Shown: positions 7,331 through 14,439, counted from the stretch's first letter. The stretch is DNA of 16,698 nt from Bacteroidales bacterium UBA1208 (GCA_002309955.1 DBXQ01000118.1:2749-19446), one strand, 5' to 3'. Program-made: numbers and translations. Notes: generated by a model from the letters alone, not told the origin.

Positions 7331-8101
7331 ATGATTGACACTCATTGCCATTTATATGATGAGGCTTTTGACCCTGACCGCGACGAGGCTGTCGGGAGGG
7401 CTATAGCAGCGGGTGTGGAAACGATGTTGCTTCCTGCTATTGACAGTGCGAGCCTTGGACGGCAGGAAGCTTTGGCATCGGCATATCCCCAACACTTTCG
7501 CCAGATGATGGGGTTGCACCCAACTTCTGTAAACGCGGATTACGAAAGAGAACTCTCTATTGTGAAAGAGAAATTGTTTACCTCGTCGGCCAATTACGTC
7601 GGTGTAGGGGAGATTGGGCTTGATTTGTATTGGGACAAGACTTATTTAGAGCAGCAACGCGAGGTATTGCGCCGCCAGTTGTTATGGGCACGGGAACTGC
7701 AGTTGCCTGTATGTCTGCATGTCCGCAAGGCCTACAACGAACTTTTCGGATTGCTTCGCGATCTGAATTTCGGAACTTACAGAGGAGTGATGCATTGCTT
7801 CGGAGGCAGTGTACAGGAGGCACAGCGTGCTGTTGAGATGGGATTCCATATCGGTATAGGAGGAGTGGTCACTTTCAAGAACGCCACGCTGGCCAATGTG
7901 TCCACTGCAGTGCCGTTGGAACGAATCCTTTTAGAGACCGACGCTCCTTATCTCGCTCCAGTACCCTACAGGGGCAAACGCAACGAGAGCTCCTATATTC
8001 CCATTATCGCCGCCAAGATAGCCGAACTTCGCGGCATCTCCACTGAGCATGTGGCTACTGTTACTACCGCCTCAGCCAAAGCCCTTTTCAGAATACGTTA
8101 A
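7331..8101 (+). CDS. TatD-family metal-dependent hydrolase (DNase-like)
   Basis: A 256-residue TIM-barrel hydrolase of the TatD family, two-metal enzymes with reported DNase activity. Metal ligands expected for the family are visible: H5 and H7 in DTHCHLYD, E94 in VGEIGLD, H130 in CLHVRKA, H155 in MHCFGGS and D204 in LETDAPYLAP. The start at 7331 is chosen because it puts MIDTHCH at the N-terminus as in the family; the in-frame ATG at 7268 would add 21 residues read from the intergenic repeat. The stop codon (8099-8101) overlaps the first base of another repeat copy. Family call is secure; the physiological substrate is not known. Confidence 0.94.
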   Translation: MIDTHCHLYDEAFDPDRDEAVGRAIAAGVETMLLPAIDSASLGRQEALASAYPQHFRQMMGLHPTSVNADYERELSIVKEKLFTSSANYVGVGEIGLDLYWDKTYLEQQREVLRRQLLWARELQLPVCLHVRKAYNELFGLLRDLNFGTYRGVMHCFGGSVQEAQRAVEMGFHIGIGGVVTFKNATLANVSTAVPLERILLETDAPYLAPVPYRGKRNESSYIPIIAAKIAELRGISTEHVATVTTASAKALFRIR

Positions 8102-8160
8102 TTCATAAATCTTTTGAATACGTTAATTTGGCCAATATGTCAATTAACATCATTTAACGA
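8101..8160. repeat. Dispersed AT-rich intergenic repeat, copy C
   Basis: Bases 8101-8130 follow the same pattern as copies A and B (ATTCATAAATCTTTTGAAT, then ACGTTAATT) and begin on the last base of the tatD stop codon. The copy then diverges, with TCAATTAAC and TTTAACGA words continuing to about 8160. Here the array is shorter than in the other gaps. Confidence 0.62.
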
Positions 8161-8161
8161 A

Positions 8162-8169
8162 TACATTTG
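8162..8169 (+). promoter_or_regulatory. Candidate -7 promoter box (TACATTTG)
   Basis: TACATTTG fits the Bacteroidetes -7 consensus TAnnTTTG and lies 57 bases before the outer-membrane barrel gene. No TTTG sits at the expected -33 position; the nearest is at 8127-8130, too far away. This is only half of a promoter match. Confidence 0.4.
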
Positions 8170-8226
8170 TAAGAATCCCGCTCTTTTTACGTCATTATTT
8201 TAAAGACACTATAAAAATCAAACACC

Positions 8227-8988
8227 ATGAAAAAGATTCTTACCTTTTTATTCGTTGTTTTGGGCTTTGCTGCACAAGCCCAATTCTCTATCGGAAGCAA
8301 CGTGTCGGCCAACCACTTCGGATACGCCAAACCCAACAATCAAAACAAGGATTACTTCTACACGTTCTCGCCCACTCTACGGGTGGGATACCGTTGGAAC
8401 GACCATTTCTCAGCAGGCATTAATGCCGACATCTCATACTTGTGCAACGCCGAGAAACGTCCTTCCCCCGTTGATGATCAAGGATTAGCATATCCTGCGT
8501 ATACATATGCACAGAACATCTATCGTGCTTTCGAACACCTGAGTTGGAAAGCAGGATTCTGGCTGCGTTACGATCTCCACCTAACAGAACATCTGCTATT
8601 CTTCGCAAACCTTGGTATCGATGCAGGCAGCATGTATGGCCGACGTATTTCGGAAGACGTGGATATCTATCAGTTTGAAACCCGACACACCGAGAATTCC
8701 TATTACGGCAACCACAACAAGAGCCTCGCCAGTCTTGGCGCTGTCATTACCCCTGGTGTAGCCTACCGTTTCAATACTCACTGGACTGCCGAACTATGGC
8801 TCGACCTCCTGCGGATGTCCTATTCTCATCTTGTTATCAAAAACAAAGAAACTACAACTGCCCAGTACAACTTCTTTCACTTTGGCTCGCAATCGGAAGA
8901 TGAATTCTATCTGGATATAGATTATCTCTACCAATACACTTTCCTGTCAAGCAGTAATTTCCGTCTTGGCTTTACATTCACTTTTTAA
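8227..8988 (+). CDS. Outer-membrane beta-barrel protein of unknown function
   Basis: A 253-residue exported protein. The N-terminus MKKILTFLFVVLGFAAQAQ is a standard signal peptide ending in AQA-Q. The mature part alternates polar and hydrophobic residues in strands typical of small outer-membrane barrels (YTFSPTLRVGYRWNDHFSAGINADISY, SWKAGFWLRYDLHLTEHLLFFANLGIDAG, VITPGVAYRFNTHWTAELWLDLLRMSY) and closes with SSNFRLGFTFTF, a terminal phenylalanine as expected for Bam-assembled barrels. It resembles the OmpA/OmpX-like porin-family barrels of Bacteroidales. The function cannot be inferred. It stands alone, with repeats on both sides, and precedes an ECF sigma operon that could conceivably regulate it. 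Confidence 0.82.
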   Translation: MKKILTFLFVVLGFAAQAQFSIGSNVSANHFGYAKPNNQNKDYFYTFSPTLRVGYRWNDHFSAGINADISYLCNAEKRPSPVDDQGLAYPAYTYAQNIYRAFEHLSWKAGFWLRYDLHLTEHLLFFANLGIDAGSMYGRRISEDVDIYQFETRHTENSYYGNHNKSLASLGAVITPGVAYRFNTHWTAELWLDLLRMSYSHLVIKNKETTTAQYNFFHFGSQSEDEFYLDIDYLYQYTFLSSSNFRLGFTFTF

Positions 8989-9029
8989 AGGAGACCTCAA
9001 TGCTGGATGTGTTGACACAGGAATGAGGG

Positions 9030-9127
9030 AATGTATGAATTATTGCTTGAACGCTTGAATGTGTAAATGCTTGAGTGAGAATACTCAGACAATCAGTCAA
9101 TCAACAGATTAACGGATTAACGAATTA
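9030..9127. repeat. AT-rich intergenic repeat with opposing words (upstream of ECF sigma gene)
   Basis: The gap between the barrel gene and the sigma gene has a left part with three spaced GCTTGA(A/G) words (around 9043-9075: TTGCTTGAACGCTTGAATG, then TGCTTGAGTG) and a right part with CAATCAACAGATTAACGG and ATTAACGAATTA up to 9127. This is the same left-GAAT, right-ATTAAC layout as the other gaps, but more diverged. A small inverted pair TGAGT/ACTCA lies around 9072-9087. Confidence 0.5.
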
Positions 9128-9139
9128 TATTATTTCTTT

Positions 9140-9622
9140 TTGACCACCGACGAGTTCATCCGAGACATTATCCCCCTTCAGCCTGCCATGCGGCGCATGG
9201 CAGAGATGATATTGCACGACGATGCCCAGGCCGCCGACGCTGTTCAGGAAACCCTGACACACCTTTGGTCAAAACGGTGGAAACTTGACAGGGTCGACGA
9301 CAAGCAGGGCTATTGTATGCGTGCCTTGCGCAACGAATGTGTGGATATGCTGCGCAAACAACGGCCCACCGTTGAGGCTGACTCGCTTGCCGACACGCTT
9401 GCCGACACTTCGTCCTATGAAGCACTTGAGGCTGAACGGCGGTACCGACGGTTAGAAAAGGCCATCGCTCAACTGTCGCCCGTGCAACAGATGCTTGTCC
9501 GGCTGAAATTCACTGAAGGACACAGTACCAAGGAAATTGCCGCCATCACGGGTCTTTCTCCTTCCAATGTCGACACTATCATGAGCCGTGTTTATTCCCT
9601 ATTACGAATCAAATTGCAATGA
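9140..9622 (+). CDS. ECF-family RNA polymerase sigma factor
   Basis: A 160-residue extracytoplasmic-function sigma-70 protein. Region 2 is FIRDIIPLQPAMRRMAEMILHDDAQAADAVQETLTHLWSKRWKL...YCMRALRNECVDMLRKQ (about residues 6-75). Region 4 is RLEKAIAQLSPVQQMLVRLKFTEGHSTKEIAAITGLSPSNVDTIMSRVYSLLRIKL (about 104-159), with a helix-turn-helix. The best start is the TTG at 9140, since the first in-frame ATG (the M of MRRMAEM) would cut into region 2; a TTG start is unusual and suggests weak initiation. Its stop overlaps the start of the next gene (ATGA at 9619-9622), so the two are translationally coupled, as sigma and anti-sigma pairs usually are. Target promoters are unknown. Confidence 0.93.
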   Translation: MTTDEFIRDIIPLQPAMRRMAEMILHDDAQAADAVQETLTHLWSKRWKLDRVDDKQGYCMRALRNECVDMLRKQRPTVEADSLADTLADTSSYEALEAERRYRRLEKAIAQLSPVQQMLVRLKFTEGHSTKEIAAITGLSPSNVDTIMSRVYSLLRIKLQ

Positions 9623-10851
9623 AAAATAACCCAAACCAGGATATAGAACAATTGCTTCGGCAATATGCCGAAGACCAACGGCGGCAGAAGGCCGCTGCCG
9701 AAAGGGTGCGAGCCATGGCCCGTCGGCAGCGCCGCATAGGCGGTGTTGCAGCCGCAGTCGTCCTGATTGCATTGTTTGCCGTCCCTGCGACGGGGATTTT
9801 GTCCCCCTCCGTTCATGACCGCCCGGGCAGTCCGATTGTGGCCGAAACCGAACCGCTCCGCCAACCCTGTGTTCCCCTTGATTCCACCCTTTTTGTCCCT
9901 TCCGCCACTCCCCTGCTGCTTAATACCGACAGGTTTAACGACCTGCATCATATCGACGTATCAACGGATAAGGGGACAAACTCATCAAGGGATAGACAAT
10001 TCCATGAAACGGCCATGGCAACTGTCCCGCCGCAATTTGCCAGCGTCCAACCCCTCGCCAATCCGCCGATTGATGTTGACCGGTTTGATGCAGGTGTGTT
10101 TAACGACCCGCATCATATTGTCGTATCAACGGATAAAGGGACAGACGCATCAGGGGATAAACAATTCCGTGAGACCGCTGCCATCCATGCCGACTCTGTG
10201 TGCATCGTTCCCCTCCCTGTTGTTGACGAGCCGGAGACCCGCAATCCTGCATCTCATGGCTACCTGCATCTCACGGCACAGGTAGGCGGCACTGTATCGC
10301 CGTCCTACTACCAACGCACTTGCCTCAGTGCAGGGGTATGCCTCGGTGTTGCCGTAGCCTCCGCTCCACTTTACGAAATGGGCATAGGCATAGGCGTGGA
10401 CGGCTATATCCGCACTCGCTCACTGCTCTTTGCGACAAAAACGGGTCTCTCGTCTTTTGTTGAATCCAATCATGCTGATAATTCCAATCATGCTGATAAT
10501 ATTGATGGATTCCATTGGGCCGACAATTTTGACGAAATTCCCGGATGGGTCTATCCAACTTTCGCCCTTTATGCGACCCTTCCTTTCACTCTCGACCTCT
10601 ACCCTCGCGGGCATGACAAATCGGGACTGCTGCTCAGCTTTGCTCCGGGTCGCTCTCTCACTCCAGTCACAGGCACCGTCGGGGATGTCAAACTCAAAGG
10701 CATCAATCCTTGGAAACTGACTTTCGGAGTGGGCATTTCCTTCCCTAAAAGCATCTTCCGCAACATCACCCTCACTGCCAACCTACTACCCTCTTATATC
10801 GAAGGACCCCTCAAGAATGTCCATGAAGTGGGAATGTCTGTCGGATTCTGA
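9619..10851 (+). CDS. Membrane protein coupled to ECF sigma factor: cytoplasmic coil, one TM helix, barrel-like C-terminal domain (putative anti-sigma)
   Basis: A 410-residue protein without a close family I can name. Residues 1-40 are charged and helical (IEQLLRQYAEDQRRQKAAAERVRAMARRQRR), a likely cytoplasmic sigma-binding or stop-transfer segment. Residues 41-60 are one membrane helix. Residues about 61-212 are a Pro/Thr/Ser-rich linker with an imperfect internal duplication (residues 106-132 and 161-187). Residues about 215-410 alternate like beta strands (YLHLTAQVGGTVSPSYY, AGVCLGVAVASAPLYEMGIGIGVDGYI, LTFGVGISF) and end in VGMSVGF, resembling an outer-membrane barrel domain. The ATGA overlap with the ECF sigma gene suggests an anti-sigma role. 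The same chain carrying an inner-membrane helix and a barrel-like end is odd. Two 18-base tandem copies lie at 10465-10500. Confidence 0.75.
   Translation: MKNNPNQDIEQLLRQYAEDQRRQKAAAERVRAMARRQRRIGGVAAAVVLIALFAVPATGILSPSVHDRPGSPIVAETEPLRQPCVPLDSTLFVPSATPLLLNTDRFNDLHHIDVSTDKGTNSSRDRQFHETAMATVPPQFASVQPLANPPIDVDRFDAGVFNDPHHIVVSTDKGTDASGDKQFRETAAIHADSVCIVPLPVVDEPETRNPASHGYLHLTAQVGGTVSPSYYQRTCLSAGVCLGVAVASAPLYEMGIGIGVDGYIRTRSLLFATKTGLSSFVESNHADNSNHADNIDGFHWADNFDEIPGWVYPTFALYATLPFTLDLYPRGHDKSGLLLSFAPGRSLTPVTGTVGDVKLKGINPWKLTFGVGISFPKSIFRNITLTANLLPSYIEGPLKNVHEVGMSVGF
9933..10185. repeat. Imperfect 85-base direct repeat inside the ECF-linked membrane protein gene
   Basis: About 85 bases beginning at 9933 recur at 10098, 165 bases later and in the same reading frame. 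Both contain GTTTAACGACC-GCATCATAT, GTATCAACGGATAA, GGGACA, CATCA-GGGATA and ACAATTCC. The encoded peptides are FNDLHHIDVSTDKGTNSSRD and FNDPHHIVVSTDKGTDASGD. Part of the unit also resembles the intergenic sequence at 5148-5180. Confidence 0.75.
10465..10500. repeat. Exact 18-base tandem duplication in coding sequence
   Basis: TCCAATCATGCTGATAAT occurs at 10465-10482 and again at 10483-10500 with no change, encoding SNHADNSNHADN. A degenerate third unit (ATTCCATTGGGCCGACAAT, giving FHWADN) follows. An exact duplication of this kind indicates recent copy-number change in a loop of the barrel-like domain. Confidence 0.85.
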
Positions 10852-10853
10852 CC

Positions 10854-11225
10854 TCAACGGCCCAGTTCCACCGCGCTGAAAGCATTTTCAACATGCTCTA
10901 TGCTGTACCCCTCCGCACTCGCCACCACCGAGATGATGTCGAAACGCACCTCTTCCTCGCGCTGGTGCTTTATGACATAGGCGTTGGCCATACGGATATA
11001 TGCACGCTGTTTGTCGCGAGTGACAAACTCTTCTGGCTGCCCGTAGTCCACATTGCTGCGTGTCTTCACTTCGGCAAACACGATTAACCCCTCTTTATAG
11101 GCAATAATGTCCACCTCGTATTTGCCACGACGCCAATTGGTCTCCATAATGGCAAAGCCTTGCTCCTCCAAATGCCGACGTGCAGCCTCCTCGCCTTTCT
11201 TGCCTGTATCGTTGTGTTCCGCCAT
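10854..11225 (-). CDS. YraN/UPF0102-family endonuclease-like protein
   Basis: A 123-residue protein of the UPF0102 (YraN) family, with a predicted Holliday-junction-resolvase-like PD-(D/E)xK nuclease fold. The motif is visible as YEVDIIA (D39) followed by VFAEVKTRS (E52, K54), after the N-terminal KKGEEAARRHLEEQGFAIMETNWR. Length is normal for the family. It is convergent with the ECF-linked membrane protein gene, with only 2 bases between the two stop codons. It is divergent from the thiamine operon, with which it shares a promoter region. The cellular role of the family is not settled. Confidence 0.93.
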   Translation of the reverse strand: MAEHNDTGKKGEEAARRHLEEQGFAIMETNWRRGKYEVDIIAYKEGLIVFAEVKTRSNVDYGQPEEFVTRDKQRAYIRMANAYVIKHQREEEVRFDIISVVASAEGYSIEHVENAFSAVELGR

Positions 11226-11248
11226 CTCCTGTATAATTTAAAGAAAGT

Positions 11249-11298
11249 GCAAAGATACACAAAAAAACAAGCATGTGTGATTTTTTTTGTATCTTTGC
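11249..11298. promoter_or_regulatory. Back-to-back promoters forming an inverted repeat (yraN / thiamine operon)
   Basis: The minus strand carries TATCTTTG at 11257-11250, facing yraN. The plus strand carries TATCTTTG at 11290-11297, facing the riboswitch. Both fit TAnnTTTG. The two boxes are the cores of perfect 10-base inverted arms, GCAAAGATAC (11249-11258) and GTATCTTTGC (11289-11298), with A- and T-runs inside. Neither has a TTTG at -33. Predicted starts are near 11304 for the thiamine transcript and near 11243 for yraN. Confidence 0.65.
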
Positions 11299-11321
11299 AT
11301 CATCGTTCCGAGCGGAGGAAC

Positions 11322-11402
11322 TCGTTTAGGGGTGCTGCAACATACTGTGGCTGAGATTACACCCTCGAACCTGATCCGGATAATGCCGGCGGAGGAAAAA
11401 AC
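11322..11402 (+). ncRNA. TPP (thiamine pyrophosphate) riboswitch, THI element
   Basis: The conserved TPP aptamer blocks appear in order: GGGGTGC (11329-11335), CTGAGA (11351-11356), ACACCCTCGAACCTGATCCGG (spanning 11359-11379, with the GAACCTGAT core), ATAATG and GCCGGCGGAGGAA (11385-11397). P2 forms between the GGGGTG and CACCC strands and P5 between CCGG (11376-11379) and CCGG (11386-11389). P1 can form between GTTT (11324-11327) and AAAC (11399-11402), directly against the ATG at 11403. When TPP is plentiful the element is expected to shut off the downstream receptor/transporter operon. The lack of an intrinsic terminator between aptamer and gene points to translational control. Confidence 0.95.
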
Positions 11403-13667
11403 ATGAAAAAACACAACAACACCCGTGGCCGCTATCAATTCAAGGCCACCAGTCCCCGTGCCAAGCAGATGATAGCCTGCTGTGCACTGACCGCAACCCT
11501 ATTTTGCGGCAGCCTTGCCGCCCAAAACCCTCAGCGCGACACCGTGCGTACACTCGACGAGGTGATTATTCGCGACGTCCGCGCCAACAACAAAACACCA
11601 CTCACCACCACTACCCTCAACCGTCGCACACTCGAGGAGAACAAAATCGCCTCGGCACTGCCCTATATGCTCGAACTTGAGCCCAGTGTGGTCACCTCGT
11701 CGGAAAACGGCACCGTGGGTGTCACCAATCTGCGCATACGCGGTGTCGATGCCACCCGTATCAACGTCAACATCAACGGCATAACCCTCAACGATGCCGA
11801 GAGCCAGACGGTCTATTGGTACAACATTCCCAACCTGGGCGGCATGAGCCAGAGCGTACAACTGCAGCGCGGCGTGGGAGCCAGCAACGGCGGTGCTGCG
11901 GCCTTCGGCGGTGCCATGAACCTGCAAACCCTCAACACTGCCTCCAAGCCCTATGCCACCACCGACCTCTCGTGGGGCTCGTGGAACACCCGCCAGTACG
12001 GCATTGTGGCCGGCTCCGGCCTCACCAAACACGGCTTCTCGTTCGATGCCGCCTACAACGGCCTAACCTCCGACGGTTTCATCCGTGGCGGTCAGACCGA
12101 CCAGCAAAGCCTCTTTCTCTCTGCCAGCCACTACAGCGACCGCTCAGTGCTCAAACTCATTGCCATCCTCGGCGAACAGCACAGCGGCATCACCTGGGAC
12201 GGAGCCTCGGCCGAAGATCTCGACGCCGACCCCCGCTACAACGGCCGCGGCAAAATCAAAGACCAGTTCGGCAACGTGACATACTACCCCTTCGAGACCG
12301 ACAACTACAAACAGCAGCACTACCAACTCTACTACTCCTACCTCCTCAGCGACTTCTGGACCCTCAACGCCGCCCTCGACTACACCCACGGCTTCGGCTA
12401 CACCGAGAGCTACAAACGCGACAGGAAAATTGACAGCTACGGTATGGACACCCTGGCCTTCGGCTTCCGCCGCAGCGACCTCATCTATCGCAAGCCCATG
12501 TCCAACAACGCCTATACCGCCAACCTCTCGGCTCGCTACGAACGCGGCTCCCTCGCCCTCACTTTCGGCGGCAGCTATCTCTATTACAACGGCGAGCACC
12601 ACGGCGAGGTTATCTGGCTGCAACGCGAAATCGACCACCACGGCACCACCCTCACCGCCGACAAACCCTTTACCGACTGGTACCTCAACACCTCCGACAA
12701 GCACGATGCCGCCCTCTTCGCCAAACTCAACTACGACATCAACAGCCGTCTCAACCTCTATGCCGACCTGCAGACCCGTTTCATCAAATACACCATCGCA
12801 GGCACCGACGACGACTACGGCAAAATACCCTTCGACACCACCTATCTCTTCTTCAACCCCAAGGTGGGTGTCAACTACCTCCTCAGCAGCGAACAGCGTC
12901 TCTACGCCGTGGCCGGCATCTCCAACCGCGAACCTGCCCGTGCCGACATCAAAGAGGCCGTGGGAAACCAGCACCCCATCAACCCCGAAACCATGCTCGA
13001 CATCGAACTGGGATATCAGTTGCAGAAACAGGACTTCCATTTCCACGCCAACCTCTACGCCATGCTCTACAAAGACCAACTGACCCCTAACGGCTTCATT
13101 ACCGAGAGCGGCTACGCCCTCATGGAAAATGTCGACAAGAGCTACCGCCTCGGCCTCGAACTTGTGGGTGGATACCGCTTCGACAGTCACTTCTCGCTCG
13201 ATGCCAACCTCACCCTCAGCACCAACAAAGTTGTCGACTACGTGGCCGACCTCTGGCTCACCGACTGGTCCGACCACCAGCAAGTGGCCCTCGGCACCAC
13301 CGACCTCGCCCTCTCGCCCTCCGTGGTGGGAGCAGCCATCTTCACCTACCGTCCCGTCCAGAACGCCAAGGTGCAGCTCATAGGCAAATACGTAGGCGAA
13401 CAATATGCCGACAACACTGGCCTCGACGCCGCCAAGCTCGATGCCTACTTCCTCCTCAACGCCCGCATTGCCTACACCTTCAACATGCGGCACGGGAACG
13501 AACTGGAATGCCAGTTGGCCGTCAACAACATCCTCAATCACAACTACCGCACCAACGCCTGGTGCGGCGCCTACTACGACCCGGCGGGACAGGGTGTAGT
13601 CACCGACCGCGGCTACTTCCAGCAACCCGGCAGGAACTTTATGGCGAGAGTGTTGTATAGGTTTTAG
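11403..13667 (+). CDS. TonB-dependent outer-membrane receptor, probable thiamine transporter
   Basis: A 754-residue TonB-dependent receptor. After a long basic n-region comes a hydrophobic signal (MIACCALTATLFCGSLAAQ, residues 23-41), then a TonB-box-like TLDEVII (50-56) and a plug domain (about 60-180: ALPYMLELEPSVVTSS, GVTNLRIRGVDATRINVNINGI, VQLQRGVGASNGGAAAFGGAMN). The rest is the 22-strand barrel, ending FMARVLYRF. There is no carboxypeptidase-like N-terminal domain and no SusD partner, unlike glycan systems. The substrate is inferred from the TPP riboswitch immediately upstream and the PnuC-type transporter 26 bases downstream; this matches the thiamine outer-membrane receptor/PnuT arrangement known from Bacteroides thetaiotaomicron. 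An alternative start at M23 (11469) would give a conventional signal peptide. Confidence 0.93.
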   Translation: MKKHNNTRGRYQFKATSPRAKQMIACCALTATLFCGSLAAQNPQRDTVRTLDEVIIRDVRANNKTPLTTTTLNRRTLEENKIASALPYMLELEPSVVTSSENGTVGVTNLRIRGVDATRINVNINGITLNDAESQTVYWYNIPNLGGMSQSVQLQRGVGASNGGAAAFGGAMNLQTLNTASKPYATTDLSWGSWNTRQYGIVAGSGLTKHGFSFDAAYNGLTSDGFIRGGQTDQQSLFLSASHYSDRSVLKLIAILGEQHSGITWDGASAEDLDADPRYNGRGKIKDQFGNVTYYPFETDNYKQQHYQLYYSYLLSDFWTLNAALDYTHGFGYTESYKRDRKIDSYGMDTLAFGFRRSDLIYRKPMSNNAYTANLSARYERGSLALTFGGSYLYYNGEHHGEVIWLQREIDHHGTTLTADKPFTDWYLNTSDKHDAALFAKLNYDINSRLNLYADLQTRFIKYTIAGTDDDYGKIPFDTTYLFFNPKVGVNYLLSSEQRLYAVAGISNREPARADIKEAVGNQHPINPETMLDIELGYQLQKQDFHFHANLYAMLYKDQLTPNGFITESGYALMENVDKSYRLGLELVGGYRFDSHFSLDANLTLSTNKVVDYVADLWLTDWSDHQQVALGTTDLALSPSVVGAAIFTYRPVQNAKVQLIGKYVGEQYADNTGLDAAKLDAYFLLNARIAYTFNMRHGNELECQLAVNNILNHNYRTNAWCGAYYDPAGQGVVTDRGYFQQPGRNFMARVLYRF

Positions 13668-13693
13668 CTAATTAATTAGTAAAACCATCAAAA

Positions 13694-14263
13694 ATGAACC
13701 CCATTGAAGTCATCGGAGCAGCCATCGGCCTGGCCTATATCATCAGCGAATATAGGGCAGACCGGTGGTTTTGGCCCCTCAGCCTGCTGATGTCGGTTTT
13801 CTACATCGTCATTGACTTCACATCGGGCATCTACGCCAACGGCGCCATCTGCTGCTACAACTTTGCCATGTCCGTCTACGGGCTACTGGTATGGCGGGGC
13901 ATCGTGCAAAGCAAGGACAAAACCGAACGTCCCGTCTCCTCGTGCCCCACACGCTTCCTGCCGTGGATTATTGCCGTGGTGGCAGTCCTCTCGGTGGTGC
14001 TGTGGTGGGTTCTACGCACTTTGGGCGAAAGCCAGTATCCAGTGCTCGACGGAGTCTCCTCTGCCCTCTCCATCATGGCCATGTGGATGCTCTCGCAGAA
14101 ATACTGGCAGCAGTGGATACTCTGGCTTATCGTCGAACCCATCATGATAACACTCTTCTGGCTTACGGACAACTACGCCTCTGCTCTCCTGTATGTAGTC
14201 TTCGAAGTATTCTGCATCATGGGCATCGTCCGTTGGCGCCGTCTATCCCTTAACCGACAATAG
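13694..14263 (+). CDS. pnuT: PnuC-family inner-membrane transporter, probable thiamine transporter (PnuT)
   Basis: A 189-residue polytopic membrane protein with about seven hydrophobic segments (residues about 4-20, 25-41, 47-66, 92-115, 121-140, 143-160 and 162-180). The sequence matches the PnuC vitamin-transporter family: EVIGAAIGLAYIISEYRADRWFWPLSLLMS near the N-terminus and WILWLIVEPIMITLFW near the end. PnuC proteins move vitamin precursors by facilitated diffusion, trapped by phosphorylation. Position behind a TPP riboswitch and a TonB receptor marks it as the thiamine type. The 26-base gap contains a perfect 12-base palindrome, CTAATTAATTAG (13668-13679), directly after the receptor stop. 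A thiamine pyrophosphokinase gene, often next in such operons, is not present downstream. Confidence 0.9.
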   Translation: MNPIEVIGAAIGLAYIISEYRADRWFWPLSLLMSVFYIVIDFTSGIYANGAICCYNFAMSVYGLLVWRGIVQSKDKTERPVSSCPTRFLPWIIAVVAVLSVVLWWVLRTLGESQYPVLDGVSSALSIMAMWMLSQKYWQQWILWLIVEPIMITLFWLTDNYASALLYVVFEVFCIMGIVRWRRLSLNRQ

Positions 14264-14439
14264 CGACGGTCCGTCACAAAGACGCTTGTCATAAACCCAG
14301 ATCGGTCATTACTCCGTCGGAGGCCGTTCAAGAGCAAAGCGGAGATATGTGGAATGGAAAGTCTGATAATGACCGTTTTATTCTGTTTCCTGTCTCGATG
14401 ACCGCTATAGGTTCGGCTGCTCTTCCGTCGCTCCTCAGT

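Noticed and set aside
12144..13625. A 493-codon open frame antisense to the TonB receptor gene
   Set aside because: It mirrors the strongly C-ending codon bias of the sense gene, is dominated by Val, Gly and Glu, and has no domain pattern. The sense protein is complete and well supported.
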